A DNA stretch of 64,000 bases from Pythium myriotylum (Eukaryota; Oomycota; Peronosporomycetes; Pythiales; Pythiaceae): positions 434,001 to 498,000 of the forward strand of contig JALJCQ010000025.1 of assembly GCA_023091665.1 (NCBI GenBank). Reading direction: 5' to 3'. The position numbers and the translations under genes were made by a program. Of the stretch, positions 40,975 through 51,181 are shown one piece after another. The notes beneath the pieces were generated by a model that made no database searches, was not told the origin of the DNA, and was given only the letters and a program-made list of their open reading frames with translations. Position 1 is the stretch's first letter. Each line of letters opens with the position of its first letter.

Positions 40975-41836
40975 TGTGACGAAGTGGGTTCAAAAGCCTG
41001 CGTATGTAGCAAGCTAGCGACCTTTCTATTCCACTCTCACTAAACTCCGACGAAGGGGTAGCGTCGGGTTTAGCACTCAGACAGTAATAAATCGGCTTCA
41101 AGCTTTCGCTAGCTTTCCGCCCTCACGTTGTGTACCCTTTCGCAGCTCTTTGAAAGCCAGTGAATAAGAGCCACTTCGATCGGTCCAGAAGCGATCACCA
41201 GAAGACCAACAAGCACAGGAAAATCGGGGGGGGGGGGGGGGAATATATTATATGAGTTAGAGAGCCTCGCTCAACTAACTATCAATATACTCGCAACTTC
41301 TCTCACACTCTCTCCCTCCTTAATATGAAATGCTCCGGCTTCCCGCCAGAGCAACTACTACACACGCTAATATGGAGTGTCTTTGGGGCCTTGGAGTTGA
41401 CCAAGTCCCTTTAGACAAAGTCTCGGGAGTTTTGCTCCGGACTCACACAATCAAGCACTCAACACACCAATGCACACCCGAGCCAGAGCCAAATCCACTA
41501 CGCGCAGGCCTAACACGAGCAAGCGTACCTTGCTGGGTCTGGGATGCCGAAGAGGGGCCGGTTTCTTGGCTTGGAGGGCGAGCGACTTGAGCACTTGACT
41601 GCAGAATCCAAAGTCTATTATTGTAGGACGTGAGGCAAGTCGCCCCTCGTACTTAACCGGGTCCTAGACTGGCTAGACTGACTACCTCGCGAATGACCCG
41701 CGATAGTGACATGGATAATGTCACAAGGTTCGGGTCACTATGACACGTCACTAAGTCGGAAAGCCGGGCCTGGTGCCGAGAATCCGGACCGGTTCAAGTG
41801 AACCGGACCAGTCCGGCATATCAATCCAGGCCGAGA
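40975..41836 (-). repeat. 3' LTR of giant gypsy element 2
   Basis: 862 bp starting TGTGACGAAG and ending CCGAGA. It matches 54083-54943. It includes a 16-G run at 41226-41241 and a cluster of GTGAC/GTCAC motifs (41706-41753) with the inverted repeat GTGACAT-5-ATGTCAC. Confidence 0.95.
41789..41816. promoter_or_regulatory. pair of palindromes near the LTR outer (U3) end, element 2
   Basis: CCGGTTCAAGTGAACCGG (41789-41806) and CCGGACCAGTCCGG (41803-41816). They overlap and each has a 2-nt spacer. They lie about 20-50 bp from the LTR end, as does the different pair in element 1. The right LTR carries the same pair. Confidence 0.5.
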
Positions 41837-42056
41837 CTAATCTCTTCAATCAACTACCTGAAACTGTCTAATCGCTCGGCGGCGCCTCGCATGCTCCCCG
41901 TCGCCCACGGCGCCGGGTCGCTTCGTCACATCCGCCCCTTTGACAGGTCCTTTCGGACACGCGCAGCGGGGTGCGATGAGGGCCTGTCACTTCAATCGAT
42001 TTTGTTGAGCTAACTGGTGTCTCTCACCTGCCACAGCACGGCCGATCTCCTTCACG

Positions 42057-45000
42057 ATGCTCACTTCCAGTTCGCCCGCCGCGCGCCCACGTAGCATGTC
42101 CGACCCCGGCAAGTCCTCTTCAGCAGGCGCGCGTCCGACCGCAGGTCCAGCACCCGCTTCTGGTCACTCGTCGGCGCCCGATTCGGCGGCGTCTGGGACC
42201 GTAGCCCCCGCGCCCGCATCCGGATCTCGTGCATCTGCCGAAACTCCCGCTATGCCGCTCCTCCCGGCGATTATTCGTCAGTTAGCGCAGTTACCTCCCG
42301 GCTCTTCGCTCGACGCTGCTGCAACGCAACAGGCTTTTGCGGATTTGGCTGCTGGGCCCCACGCGAGCAGCTCGGCCGGGCCTTCTGAGGGCTCCGTGGC
42401 TGCTGTTCAGGCGCTGCTCCCGGCCGGCCAGCCTCTGTCGTACACTCTTCTCGGCACCCCACCGACTCCTGACGTACCCATGTCGCATCAGGAGATGGTG
42501 CAGGCGTTAGTGGCTGCGAACTCGACCGCCCTCGGGCTCTCGGCAGAATACGGCGCGACGAATCTACTGGAGCGAGTGCAACACACGGTGACGGCACTGA
42601 CTACGGCTGGCGAGTGGATCCGATATCTTGCCCGCGCGCTGGTTTTGGCCGGTGAGCGCGCTCGTCACCCACCAGCACCGGAATATTCGCGACAAGACGT
42701 CGACCGCTGGCGTAACGAGCGGGAGCGGGCCGTTCGGGCGGCGACGAGGCTCATAGCGCAGCGAGACACCTTGACTCAGGAGCGGGACCAGGCGGTACGC
42801 CAGCGGGATGAGGCTCTGGCCAACGTGGCGGCCTTAGCCTCACGGTTGGCTTCGTCCCTGGGCTCACCGACGGAAGTGGCTGGTTTCGTTCTGCGTTCTG
42901 CTTCATTCCGGGGTTGCGATCCCGATGCTTTGCTTTACGTGCTGGAAGCTTGTCGGCGTGGAGACACGACAGGCTTGTGCAACGTAAACTGCGTGGTCGT
43001 ACCCTACCCGGGCTACTGCGTCCCTCCTCTCGATCCAGCTTTGTACATCATGTCGCCACCTCTGCAGCCTTCTCTAGCAGCATTGGTGGCCTCCAGCAGC
43101 GCAAGTCAGTCAGCAACAGCGATCTTGGCGGGGGGTCTCGCTTCGGGGCCGGCGATCTCTAGCCTGGCAGCGCTCTCGACCTCGACGCCGGACACAGTAT
43201 CTTCCAAGGCGCAACGACCATCCTCTGTTCCATCAGGTTCACCTCGAAAAACGACACCACCTTCTTCTCCTCCGGCAGGTTTGTCGGGCGCGTCGCCGGC
43301 AGATTCCGCTTCCTCTGGTTCTTCGAGTTATTCAGCTCGACGCACGGGTTCTCAGCCGGAGTCGACTACTCCACCGCCGCCCGGCGCGACCATTTCACCT
43401 ACGGTGCACCACGGACGCATAGTGATGCGGCCCCGTGGTGGTGGTGGCGATGGCGAAAGTGATGGGGGGGGGGGGGGGGGGGATGACGGGGATGACGAAG
43501 ATGAACGGCCGGAATTCGGGACTGGGAACTCAGATATCGAGTTCAACCAGGGAGCCGCCCCCACATCCTCATCCGACAATGGCAGTGAAGACGAGCGAGA
43601 AGAGAAGGAGGAGGCAGCAAATGCGGAAAGCGATTTGAAAAGGCCGGCTCCTACGCCGCTCTCCCCTTCGGCCAGTAGGCAGACAAAGCGACCACACAGC
43701 GAGACTCCGACTCCGGCTCCACAGCCGATTTCCACGGCGTCTAGCGCGGCCGGTGCTTCTCCAGTGGCGGCTGTCGCGCCACCGAGCGGCGCAAAGCCGA
43801 AGCCGATGAGGAAGAAGAAGAAGGCACCTCCCCCGATGAAGTTTTCTGACGCGGAGAATGGGGCCTTCGAGGTGACTTTTTCCGCCGAGCCTGAACTTAC
43901 CATGCTTGGGAGTGACATGCCAAGGCTTCACCCAGACGTGATCGCATCGCGGATGCCGGTGGTGCCTACGACGCTCACTACACCAGACAAGCGAATGGAG
44001 TGGATGCGCCACACTCCGGCGTACAAGGCCGAGCTTCCCGTTCTCGCTCAAGCCAGACGCGGCATCCCACCCTTGAGCTCCGACTTGGCCGAAGTAGAGT
44101 TCAAGCTCGTCTGGTCCACGCTGCACTTCCCAAAAGGGACTGTGATGGGGACTAACCGGGTGCTCAACTGGGCTCCCGTATTCCGTACGGGAGTGTCGGC
44201 GCTGTCTGGAGCGCTACTCCGAGCCAGGTTAAACGGGGTCCCGATGCAGAGGGAGAACATGGCTGTGCCTCGAGACAAGGGTCTTCCATCGTCGCCGTTC
44301 TTCTCCACTCTTGTCGTGTCCAAGTCGGCATCCAGTGGCGTCGTGCGATCTTATGGTGCTGAATGTGGGGCCGATATCTATCTAGAGCTGATGGGTCTCG
44401 AACTGTGGGAAGAGGTCTACAAATACCGGGTAACGCAGATCTGGACTTTCGACCCCTACTCTCAAGGGAGACAGCCAGGAATGGCTGGTCGTGCTCCTAC
44501 GTTTCGACTATCGGTTCCGGTAAGCGTTCTGGGAGCACCTTCACTGGTTTCACACAGGTACGAAGATAGTTGATCAGGTAGCAAGCTGGACAGTTCCCCT
44601 CAAGCGCCGCAACATGCTGTCGAAGTTCTTCAAGGTTGCTTGGTTGTGTCTGTGGGCCGCGCGCCCGAAGAGCTGGCCCCGGGCGTTCGATGACTTGCTC
44701 GTCTGTGAACCCGCCTTTTGGTTCAGGCCAGCGCTTCACTGCACTTGGGTCCCCGACATGACCCGTCTTCAATCTGTTGAGCCGGGCGCGGACCGCAGCC
44801 GCGTTCTACGTCAGCAACTTGGAGCCATCGACGAGGAGGAGCCGATCCGATCTTTTTACGCCGGCCGCGAAGACCGCTGCGTCGAATCGATGAAAGTTCG
44901 TGCTCAGATGGCGTTTCGCTATCATCATTATCTCGGGGTCGCGTGGTCGGTGCCGGAAAACTGGTTGTCACCCGACTATCCCCGTAGTGAAGACGGAGTC

Positions 45001-45324
45001 CGCTCCCTCGGCACACCGGGCCCAGACTTCTACAAAGCTTCATACGATCAACGACTTCTGGCGGACTGGGTAGGGCGGACGCAGAAGATCGCCGAATGGT
45101 ACAAGTTGGACGGTTCAACATCCGGCGCGTCGATGCACGATGCAATCTTCCGGGAGATCTTGGGCGAGTGGCCACTGGTGAGCCAGGCGGGGTCGACTTC
45201 TTCTAATCCACCTGGGGTTCCCGCTTCTGCTCAGGGCGTCGCGGATCCTTCGCCGGCCTCTTCAAGTCAAGCTTCGCCCGCGCCGTCCGCCGTCGACTTG
45301 TCCGGTGATTCTCCCATGATTTAG
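42057..45324 (+). pseudogene. antisense accessory gene of gypsy element 2 (frameshifted)
   Basis: Plus-strand gene inside a minus-strand element. The main frame, ATG 42057 to 44573 (838 codons), encodes an Ala/Ser/Pro-rich N-terminus. Helical and coiled-coil residues follow (…RWRNERERAVRAATRLIAQRDTL…), then an acidic low-complexity middle with a Gly run encoded by a 19-G tract, a nuclear-signal-like KRPHSETP, and the start of a conserved domain (LWEEVYKYRVTQIWTFDP). The second frame, 44614-45324, holds the rest (EPAFWFRP, CTWVPDM, QQLGAIDEEEP). Comparison with element 1 shows the two belong together. A one-base shift near 44480-44510 and a TAA at 44521-44523 separate them. Function unknown. 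Conservation between two families of elements argues that it mattered to them. Confidence 0.75.
43464..43482. repeat. 19-G homopolymer inside the antisense gene
   Basis: Encodes a glycine run in the main frame and keeps that frame open. Length variation here would shift the frame. Confidence 0.9.
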
Positions 45325-45662
45325 TGGTTTTGCACTCCTCTTCGTCGGTCAACATAGCGGCAGGTCAGTAAGTCAGTAGCCCCTTAATGCATGCCTTCCT
45401 TTGGTCATTTTGCTTTTTTCTACATATGCAAACATACATACTTGCTCTTTCCTTCAGCTAGAGCGGCGTCCGGCCCTTACAGCCAGGCGGCCGGCTTACT
45501 AGCTGGCATCAACCCACCTTAGGGAGCGATACGACTGCATTGGATAGCTCTTCTCAGTCAGCCGCTCTCGGATCAAGTTGGACTTCGTGCTGGCTATCGC
45601 AGCTGGCTGGGTGAAGCCATCTCGCGACTTGTGGGGCGCCGCAGCCCCTTTTCGCCGGGTAT
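45325..45662. other. intergenic gap between antisense gene and chromodomain, element 2
   Basis: No gene seen. It lies in the same relative position as 24958-25354 of element 1, where the convergent transcripts would end. Confidence 0.6.
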
Positions 45663-47340
45663 CTAGCTCCCGTCACTGCCTTCGTCCACTTGCATCGCGG
45701 CGAAGCGCGCCCTGCCTCGGGCGCTGCGGTCGAACTCGTATAACAGCCGCCCGCAATTCAAGCGGTGCACAGGCTCCCATGTCGGCTCTTCATATCCGGT
45801 CCACTTGACCAGGCTCTCTTCCACGTCTCGCGTTACGGACCCGACTCCACCGGACATCTAGTAGAGCCTCGACTTCATACTCGTTAAATCCACGATCCGG
45901 CTCCCGACTGTCTTCCGGGAGGAGGGCTGCGTCGAAATCGGCTTCCTCCGGCACGTTCGTGGGGGAGTTAGTCGGGCGCTGCGGGGAAAACAACCTTGGC
46001 TTGAGCCTACCGACATGGACCCACGGGAACACTCGATACGGTGAACCTTGGACTTCTAACTTGCACATGAACTCCTGGTTCTTCTCGACAATTCGGAACG
46101 GGCCGTGCCATTGGTGAGCGAGTTTCCGAGTGAGGCCGGGTCTTACCTGAGCAATGTAGAGCCAGACTGCGTCTCCAACTTCAAATCCCGACTTAAATCT
46201 GTCTGCGAGGTCGGTCCACGCCCGAGTTCGTTCTTCGGCGCGAGAGCGTTTTGCTCTTTCTTGCAAACGCCGGGCTTCTTCTCGCGCGTGCTGATATTTG
46301 CGCTGAACTTGGATCCTCCCGGTGTAAGCGCGTAGCTTATCCGTCCTGCGAGCCGGCTTCGGCGATAACATCGCTGCCATTGTGGTCTTAGCATCCCAGC
46401 CATGCATTAGGAAGAACGGGGTCTCCCGGCGAGTCGCGTCCACGGACGTGTTGAGGGCGAACAAGAGACGGCCGGCTAAGTCTTCCCAGTCTCCTTGCGC
46501 CGGATCTTCGATATATGATCGAATACTCCGGACGACCGTCTGTACTGACCGCTCTTGTTGCCCGTTGGCTTGCGGCCGGTACGCCAGCGTCGCTCGTTGT
46601 TGGCTACCCATCATTCGTGTGAAATGGCCGAACACCTCGCTCATGAAGCGCGGGTCACGATCACGCCGGATCTCCGAACTTGCACCAAAGCGCCTGAACA
46701 CTACTTCCTCATAAGCCTCGGCAACATCTTGAGCGGAGGTCTCTAGCATCGCTTTACTCATTATATAGCCCGAGAACATATCTTGGAACAGGAGCAGAGC
46801 CGTATTGCCTTGACGAGACTCCGGTAGTGGTATCACAAAGGCCATAGATATGATCTGCATGGGGTACTCTGGCATCACATTGCCTGGCGAGGGGCCCGGA
46901 TTGGGTGCGGTGCCTTTCGACGTGGAACAGTCAACGCACTCGCGCACATGTTGCTCGACATCTCGGTACAGACCCCGCCAGTAATACTCGGCTTTGATTC
47001 GTTCGAACGTTCGCGTTACTCCTTGATGACCACCTTGGATGTCGTCGTGATGTAGGTGGAGCACGTCGCATCTCATGTCTGGGGGAACTACAAGCCTCAG
47101 AGTGTCGCCCCTTTGCCTGGCCGCCGACTTAGTCCCGGAGTATCGGAGAATCCCGGCTTCGTCGACTTCAAACGAATCAGCTTGTTTCGCGGCAGCTTGG
47201 GCTTCCTCTGCTGTGAGCGCGTCTAGTTTTCCTGACAAGAAATTAATTAGTTGGCCCAGTTATTGGTCGCCCCGTTGGTGCGCTCGAATGCGCGCCCATC
47301 GCTCTTCGACTTCATCGTGCGGCTGTGATCTTGATCTTGA
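45663..47340 (-). pseudogene. integrase and chromodomain of giant gypsy element 2 (two breaks)
   Basis: The main frame 45790-47238 carries the HHCC zinc domain (HHDDIQGGHQGVTRTFERI…CVDCS) and the DDE core (ISMAFVIPL has Ala where the first Asp is expected; RRDRDPRFMSEVF and GQQERSVQT keep the second Asp and the Glu). The C-terminal IN region is LAHQWHGPFRIVEK. The chromodomain continues in another frame at 45663-45857 (SLVKWTGYEEPTWEPV), so a shift lies near 45850. Upstream, VEERWARIRAHQRGDQ is followed by an in-frame TAA near 47262. First Asp to Ala plus the frame breaks would inactivate integration. Confidence 0.85.
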
Positions 47341-47390
47341 GGTGGTGGCCTATGCTCCGGAGGTCCTTCGCGGGGCTAGTTGATCAAACC

Positions 47391-49310
47391 CTAGACTGAG
47401 ACTCCCTCTAGGTAAGCCGCTTCCGCGTGGACCGGTGTCCATGCCGGCAGTTTCCACAACACGAACCCAGCGCTGCCGACACCAGTCTTCCATTTGGCGG
47501 CGCCGTCAAAACTGAGTACGAGGCCGGAGTACTCAGCGGATAGCATCTCCAAACTGATGACGGGCGGCTTAATCTTCCTAGACTTAGTCGGAGCGAGTTC
47601 GTTCGCAATCTCATCCAGGTTTTCGCGCGGTGTGATGCCGGCGGCGAACAGTGACGCCAGCACGTCCTCGTCTTTGTCGATTTTCCTGACCTCGAACGTC
47701 CATGGCGAGAGGAAGGTTGCCCACTTGAGTAGCCGATCACCGAGGCTTTTTGACGTCATCAGCCACTTCAGCACCGAGTACCTAGTGTACACGATCAACT
47801 CGAAACCCGAAATTAGCGTGTAGAACGTAGTCAAAACGCGCAAAAGGGCTAAGACCTCCTTCTCGGATTCGTGGTACCGGAGTTCACCATCATGCAGAGT
47901 GCGGCCGGTGAAACGAACTGGCCACAGCTTACCTTCGTGTTCCTGGGCCAGAACTGCGCTTACCGCCCACGGGTTCGCATGAAGAATCACCGAAAACGGC
48001 TTCGTCCGGTCTGGATGCCGAAGGATTGGCGGTGATTGAATCTTGGTCTTCAATAGGTCGAACGCTTGCTTCGTTCGGTTTAAGTCTCGGCCTGCTTTGA
48101 TCTGTTCGTCTGTCAGCTCGTACAGTGCGGACGCAATTACTGAATAGTCTTCTATGAACTTGTGATAGTAATTCAAGCTGCCGAGGAAGGACTGTACCCC
48201 TTTTAGCGTGGTTGGAAAATGGAGTCGGTCGATGCCCTTAGCGATCTTTGGTAGAGCTCGGAGTCCGTCCCGGCTTATTCCGTGGGACAAGTACTCGATT
48301 GACCGTTTGCCAAATGAGCTCTTCGGGAGACTCACCGATAGTCCCCAATAACGGATCCGGTACCGTAGCTTGTCGACTAGTTCGCAGAGCTCGTCCCACG
48401 ACTTGGTACCCGCCGCAATATCGTCGATGTATGAGCTTCGACCTAGAACCGGGCCCATGCACTGCGGGGCCGGGAGGTTCTTCTGAAAGACTGTCTCGTT
48501 GTCAGCTCCAGTCGCCAGATCGCCTTGATCAGGTTCGCCGGCGTTGACTCCGATGTCTCGGTTGTGATCTCCGGAGGGAGGGCCGGGAGACAATCCCACC
48601 CCTTCGAGAACATCGGAGTCGACTTCGGCCTCAAGGCGTGGAGGTAGTCGGACGAATCCCCAGAGGCAATTATCGATGACTTGTTGATATATGAGCGGCG
48701 CATTCTTCAAGCCAAAAGGCATACGCAGCCACTGGAAGTGGCCCAACGGGCAGATGAATGCACTGATGCGTTTCGCTCGCAGAGTCATCAGCACGACCCA
48801 GAATCCACTGGCCATGTCTAAACTGAGGAACCACATTACAGATTCAAAGTCACCCAGCAACTGATCGATTAGAGGGAGAGGATACCGCATAAGCTTGATC
48901 AGTTGATTCACGAGGCGATAGTCAATGCAGAGTCGGATGTCTTGGCCGTTCTTCTTCATGACGATTACTATCGGGCTCGCCCACTCCGAGTCTGAATATT
49001 CGATAATACCACATTCCAACAGCCCTTTCAACAACTCATAGACTTTTGGGAGCAGGTGAGACTTAACCGGCCGGGGTCGTTGCGCGATCGGCTTCACGCC
49101 TTCTGGGACTTCGATATCGCATATCACTCCTCGGGCTGGTGGGGGTAACGCATTGCCAGAGCTCATGAACGCCGGCTGATGCTTATGCAATATGTTGCGG
49201 AGCTTGTCGAGTTCCTCCAACGTGTTTTCGTCGGGTTCGCCGGTGTTCGCGTCGTCCATATTCGCTCGCGGGGGCTCTTTGTCGGAATCTGGCAGCATCG
49301 CTAGTTGGTC
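47391..49310 (-). CDS. reverse transcriptase, degenerate RNase H and truncated second RNase H, element 2
   Basis: Open frame of 646 codons. Reverse transcriptase with IRLCIDYRLVN, LSLDMASGFW and catalytic SYIDDIA. About 75 extra residues lie between WGFVRLPP and YIDD, flanked by the same conserved edges as in element 1. The native RNase H has ILHANPWAVSAVL and VYTRYSVLKW, so its catalytic Asp residues are lost. The archaeal-type RNase H begins (LVLSFDGAAKWK) but ends at YLEGVSV and a stop. The Glu, second Asp and last Asp motifs and most of the following linker are deleted relative to element 1. Confidence 0.85.
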   Translation of the reverse strand, partial: DQLAMLPDSDKEPPRANMDDANTGEPDENTLEELDKLRNILHKHQPAFMSSGNALPPPARGVICDIEVPEGVKPIAQRPRPVKSHLLPKVYELLKGLLECGIIEYSDSEWASPIVIVMKKNGQDIRLCIDYRLVNQLIKLMRYPLPLIDQLLGDFESVMWFLSLDMASGFWVVLMTLRAKRISAFICPLGHFQWLRMPFGLKNAPLIYQQVIDNCLWGFVRLPPRLEAEVDSDVLEGVGLSPGPPSGDHNRDIGVNAGEPDQGDLATGADNETVFQKNLPAPQCMGPVLGRSSYIDDIAAGTKSWDELCELVDKLRYRIRYWGLSVSLPKSSFGKRSIEYLSHGISRDGLRALPKIAKGIDRLHFPTTLKGVQSFLGSLNYYHKFIEDYSVIASALYELTDEQIKAGRDLNRTKQAFDLLKTKIQSPPILRHPDRTKPFSVILHANPWAVSAVLAQEHEGKLWPVRFTGRTLHDGELRYHESEKEVLALLRVLTTFYTLISGFELIVYTRYSVLKWLMTSKSLGDRLLKWATFLSPWTFEVRKIDKDEDVLASLFAAGITPRENLDEIANELAPTKSRKIKPPVISLEMLSAEYSGLVLSFDGAAKWKTGVGSAGFVLWKLPAWTPVHAEAAYLEGVSV

Positions 49311-51181
49311 CCGCAGCGCATGGAGGGACAACGATCATGATAAAACACAGAAGCTTCTTCCTCGGCGGGCTGCTCCTCCGACCCAGCTCCGTTTACTGCG
49401 GCGTCAACCATTGCCTTAAACACAGACGCTAGGCGCGTGGGTGGCTCGAAGGCCGGGCCTGGATCACTTGGTACTAACGTTGGCCGGACGTCCGCACTCC
49501 TCTCCGGATTTCGCTGCAGGGCGAGGGTACTTGCTAGTACAGGTTGACTAACGTCCATAATCAAGAGTCTCATGACTGCTTCGCGTGTCGCGCTCGACCG
49601 TGACGCTGGGTGACTCTCGAGAACTTCGTCGCTGCCCGAGCTTCTCGCTTCCATCGAGGCAGCTACGAACGCCTCTCCTTCCCGTAGATGCAGGCCGTGC
49701 GAGCGTACGGGAGCCGGGGATATGCGAGCTGAGTTCGCCCCGCGCGTCATTCCAGTGGAACTTGGGGAAAATCCGGCCTTGGAGGCGAATGGACTCGGCG
49801 CCTCGGGGGTTCCGAGACCGATACTCCGCACATCTTCGTGAGCTGCTGAGCGAGATATATCTCCAGCGCATACCTGCTCTGGGGGGCCTTGCGTCACCGA
49901 AACGCGAGCAGAACCGGGATCTGGGAGGGTGCGAGGATGCCTGCCCACTTCGATAGCTGGCTCTGATATTCCGCCGCTTCCGCGTTTTAGTATCTTCTTG
50001 GGTATCGGGTATGCTGGCGCTGAGACCGCAGGGGGAAGACTCTGGTTAAATACGTAATCTGCTCGGTCTTGGCGACGCGCCATAAGGCGGGATTGTGAGC
50101 TCTCGTAGATAAGAGTCTGCCATTCTGCATACTTGGGGGACCCAGCGCGTACGCACAACTCTCCATCTGGCAAATGACCAACCTCGACCAAATATGCGAC
50201 TGGCGTCCTGCCCGGCAGCTGCAGGGGTTGGCCTGAGACATTCACCACACGGATCGCATCCGGACGCCCCCGGTCGTCATATAACAACATTGGAAGCCAG
50301 GCGCGGCCGCGCCTCAACCAAACCACCAGTTCGGGATCCAATTTTCCATACACAATGGGCACAGTTACACCTCGACCTGGAGCGATATATAAGTCGCCTT
50401 GTGTAGAGACTGGCGTGCGTTTGGGGAGCTTGGGCCTCGCACCTCGGCTAACAAGTGGGACACTTTCTTCGTCGGGGAGCCGGACTACACCTTCATTCGC
50501 GCTCAATCGCACTCCAGCTGCCACCATAAAGTCGAATCCTAACAGACACTGAATCCCTTCGCCGATGTTGCCACACCAAATGTCCATGAAGTAGACAACA
50601 CTCATTCCCAGCGTTATCTTAACTTTGGCCCTTGCAGTCACATACGTCACCACGCCACCAAATCCTTTCACCTTCAGTCTTTCGTTGAATGTCAGCTTGA
50701 GACCGAGAGTCCGGGCCACGTCCAGGCTCAGAATGCTGGTGTCGGAGCCGGAGTCCAGCAGAATGGTGACTCGGCGATCGCACACCGCTCCTCCGACCAG
50801 CGCTATACCGGTTTCTCGCATCGTTTTTGCATGCTCCGACCACCACCCCCGGCGTTCGCCGGGCTGAAGTTGGAAAGATATCCGGCGATCTTCGCCCTTG
50901 CCAGCACCGATGAACGTATAAACATGCCTGACGAGAGCCGACTTGTCGGGTTGACTAGCCAAATCTCTACTTGGGGATTCTCGCTCGTCGCGTACCGGTT
51001 CCCTGAATTCCGGCGAGCGGCCTAGTTTGACGCCTCGGTGAAATACTGCGTGACGCCTGATGGCAATCCGGCACCTAACTCTTCTCGACCAGGAGTCTGG
51101 TACCAAGTCTTGAGCTCGTCGAGCATACGCACGACTGGGCAATCCTCGCTCTTGACATGAAATTGCGAACACGCTGGACAC
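49301..51181 (-). CDS. protease and linker region, element 2
   Basis: Aspartic protease VTILLDSGSDTSILS, followed by the conserved flap region (IQCLLGFDFMVAAG) and a ~350-residue Ser/Pro-rich linker up to the reverse transcriptase frame. The junction with the next frame lies near 49310 (FYHDR…LRDQLAMLPD). The matching motif in element 1 is continuous. A preceding frame (51022-51255) contains part of the nucleocapsid. Confidence 0.8.
   Translation of the reverse strand: MSSVFAISCQERGLPSRAYARRAQDLVPDSWSRRVRCRIAIRRHAVFHRGVKLGRSPEFREPVRDERESPSRDLASQPDKSALVRHVYTFIGAGKGEDRRISFQLQPGERRGWWSEHAKTMRETGIALVGGAVCDRRVTILLDSGSDTSILSLDVARTLGLKLTFNERLKVKGFGGVVTYVTARAKVKITLGMSVVYFMDIWCGNIGEGIQCLLGFDFMVAAGVRLSANEGVVRLPDEESVPLVSRGARPKLPKRTPVSTQGDLYIAPGRGVTVPIVYGKLDPELVVWLRRGRAWLPMLLYDDRGRPDAIRVVNVSGQPLQLPGRTPVAYLVEVGHLPDGELCVRAGSPKYAEWQTLIYESSQSRLMARRQDRADYVFNQSLPPAVSAPAYPIPKKILKRGSGGISEPAIEVGRHPRTLPDPGSARVSVTQGPPEQVCAGDISRSAAHEDVRSIGLGTPEAPSPFASKAGFSPSSTGMTRGANSARISPAPVRSHGLHLREGEAFVAASMEARSSGSDEVLESHPASRSSATREAVMRLLIMDVSQPVLASTLALQRNPERSADVRPTLVPSDPGPAFEPPTRLASVFKAMVDAAVNGAGSEEQPAEEEASVFYHDRCPSMRCGTN

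Noticed and set aside
41330..41590. 86-codon ORF repeated identically at 54437-54697
   Set aside because: It is repeated because it lies inside the LTR; codon content and lack of any domain suggest chance.
44520..44557. GTAAGC…CACAG as a 38-bp intron joining the two parts of the antisense gene of element 2
   Set aside because: Comparison with element 1 shows conserved residues (FDYR…FWEHLHW versus FQYR…LWLLGHW) inside this interval, so it is coding; a frameshift and a stop fit better.
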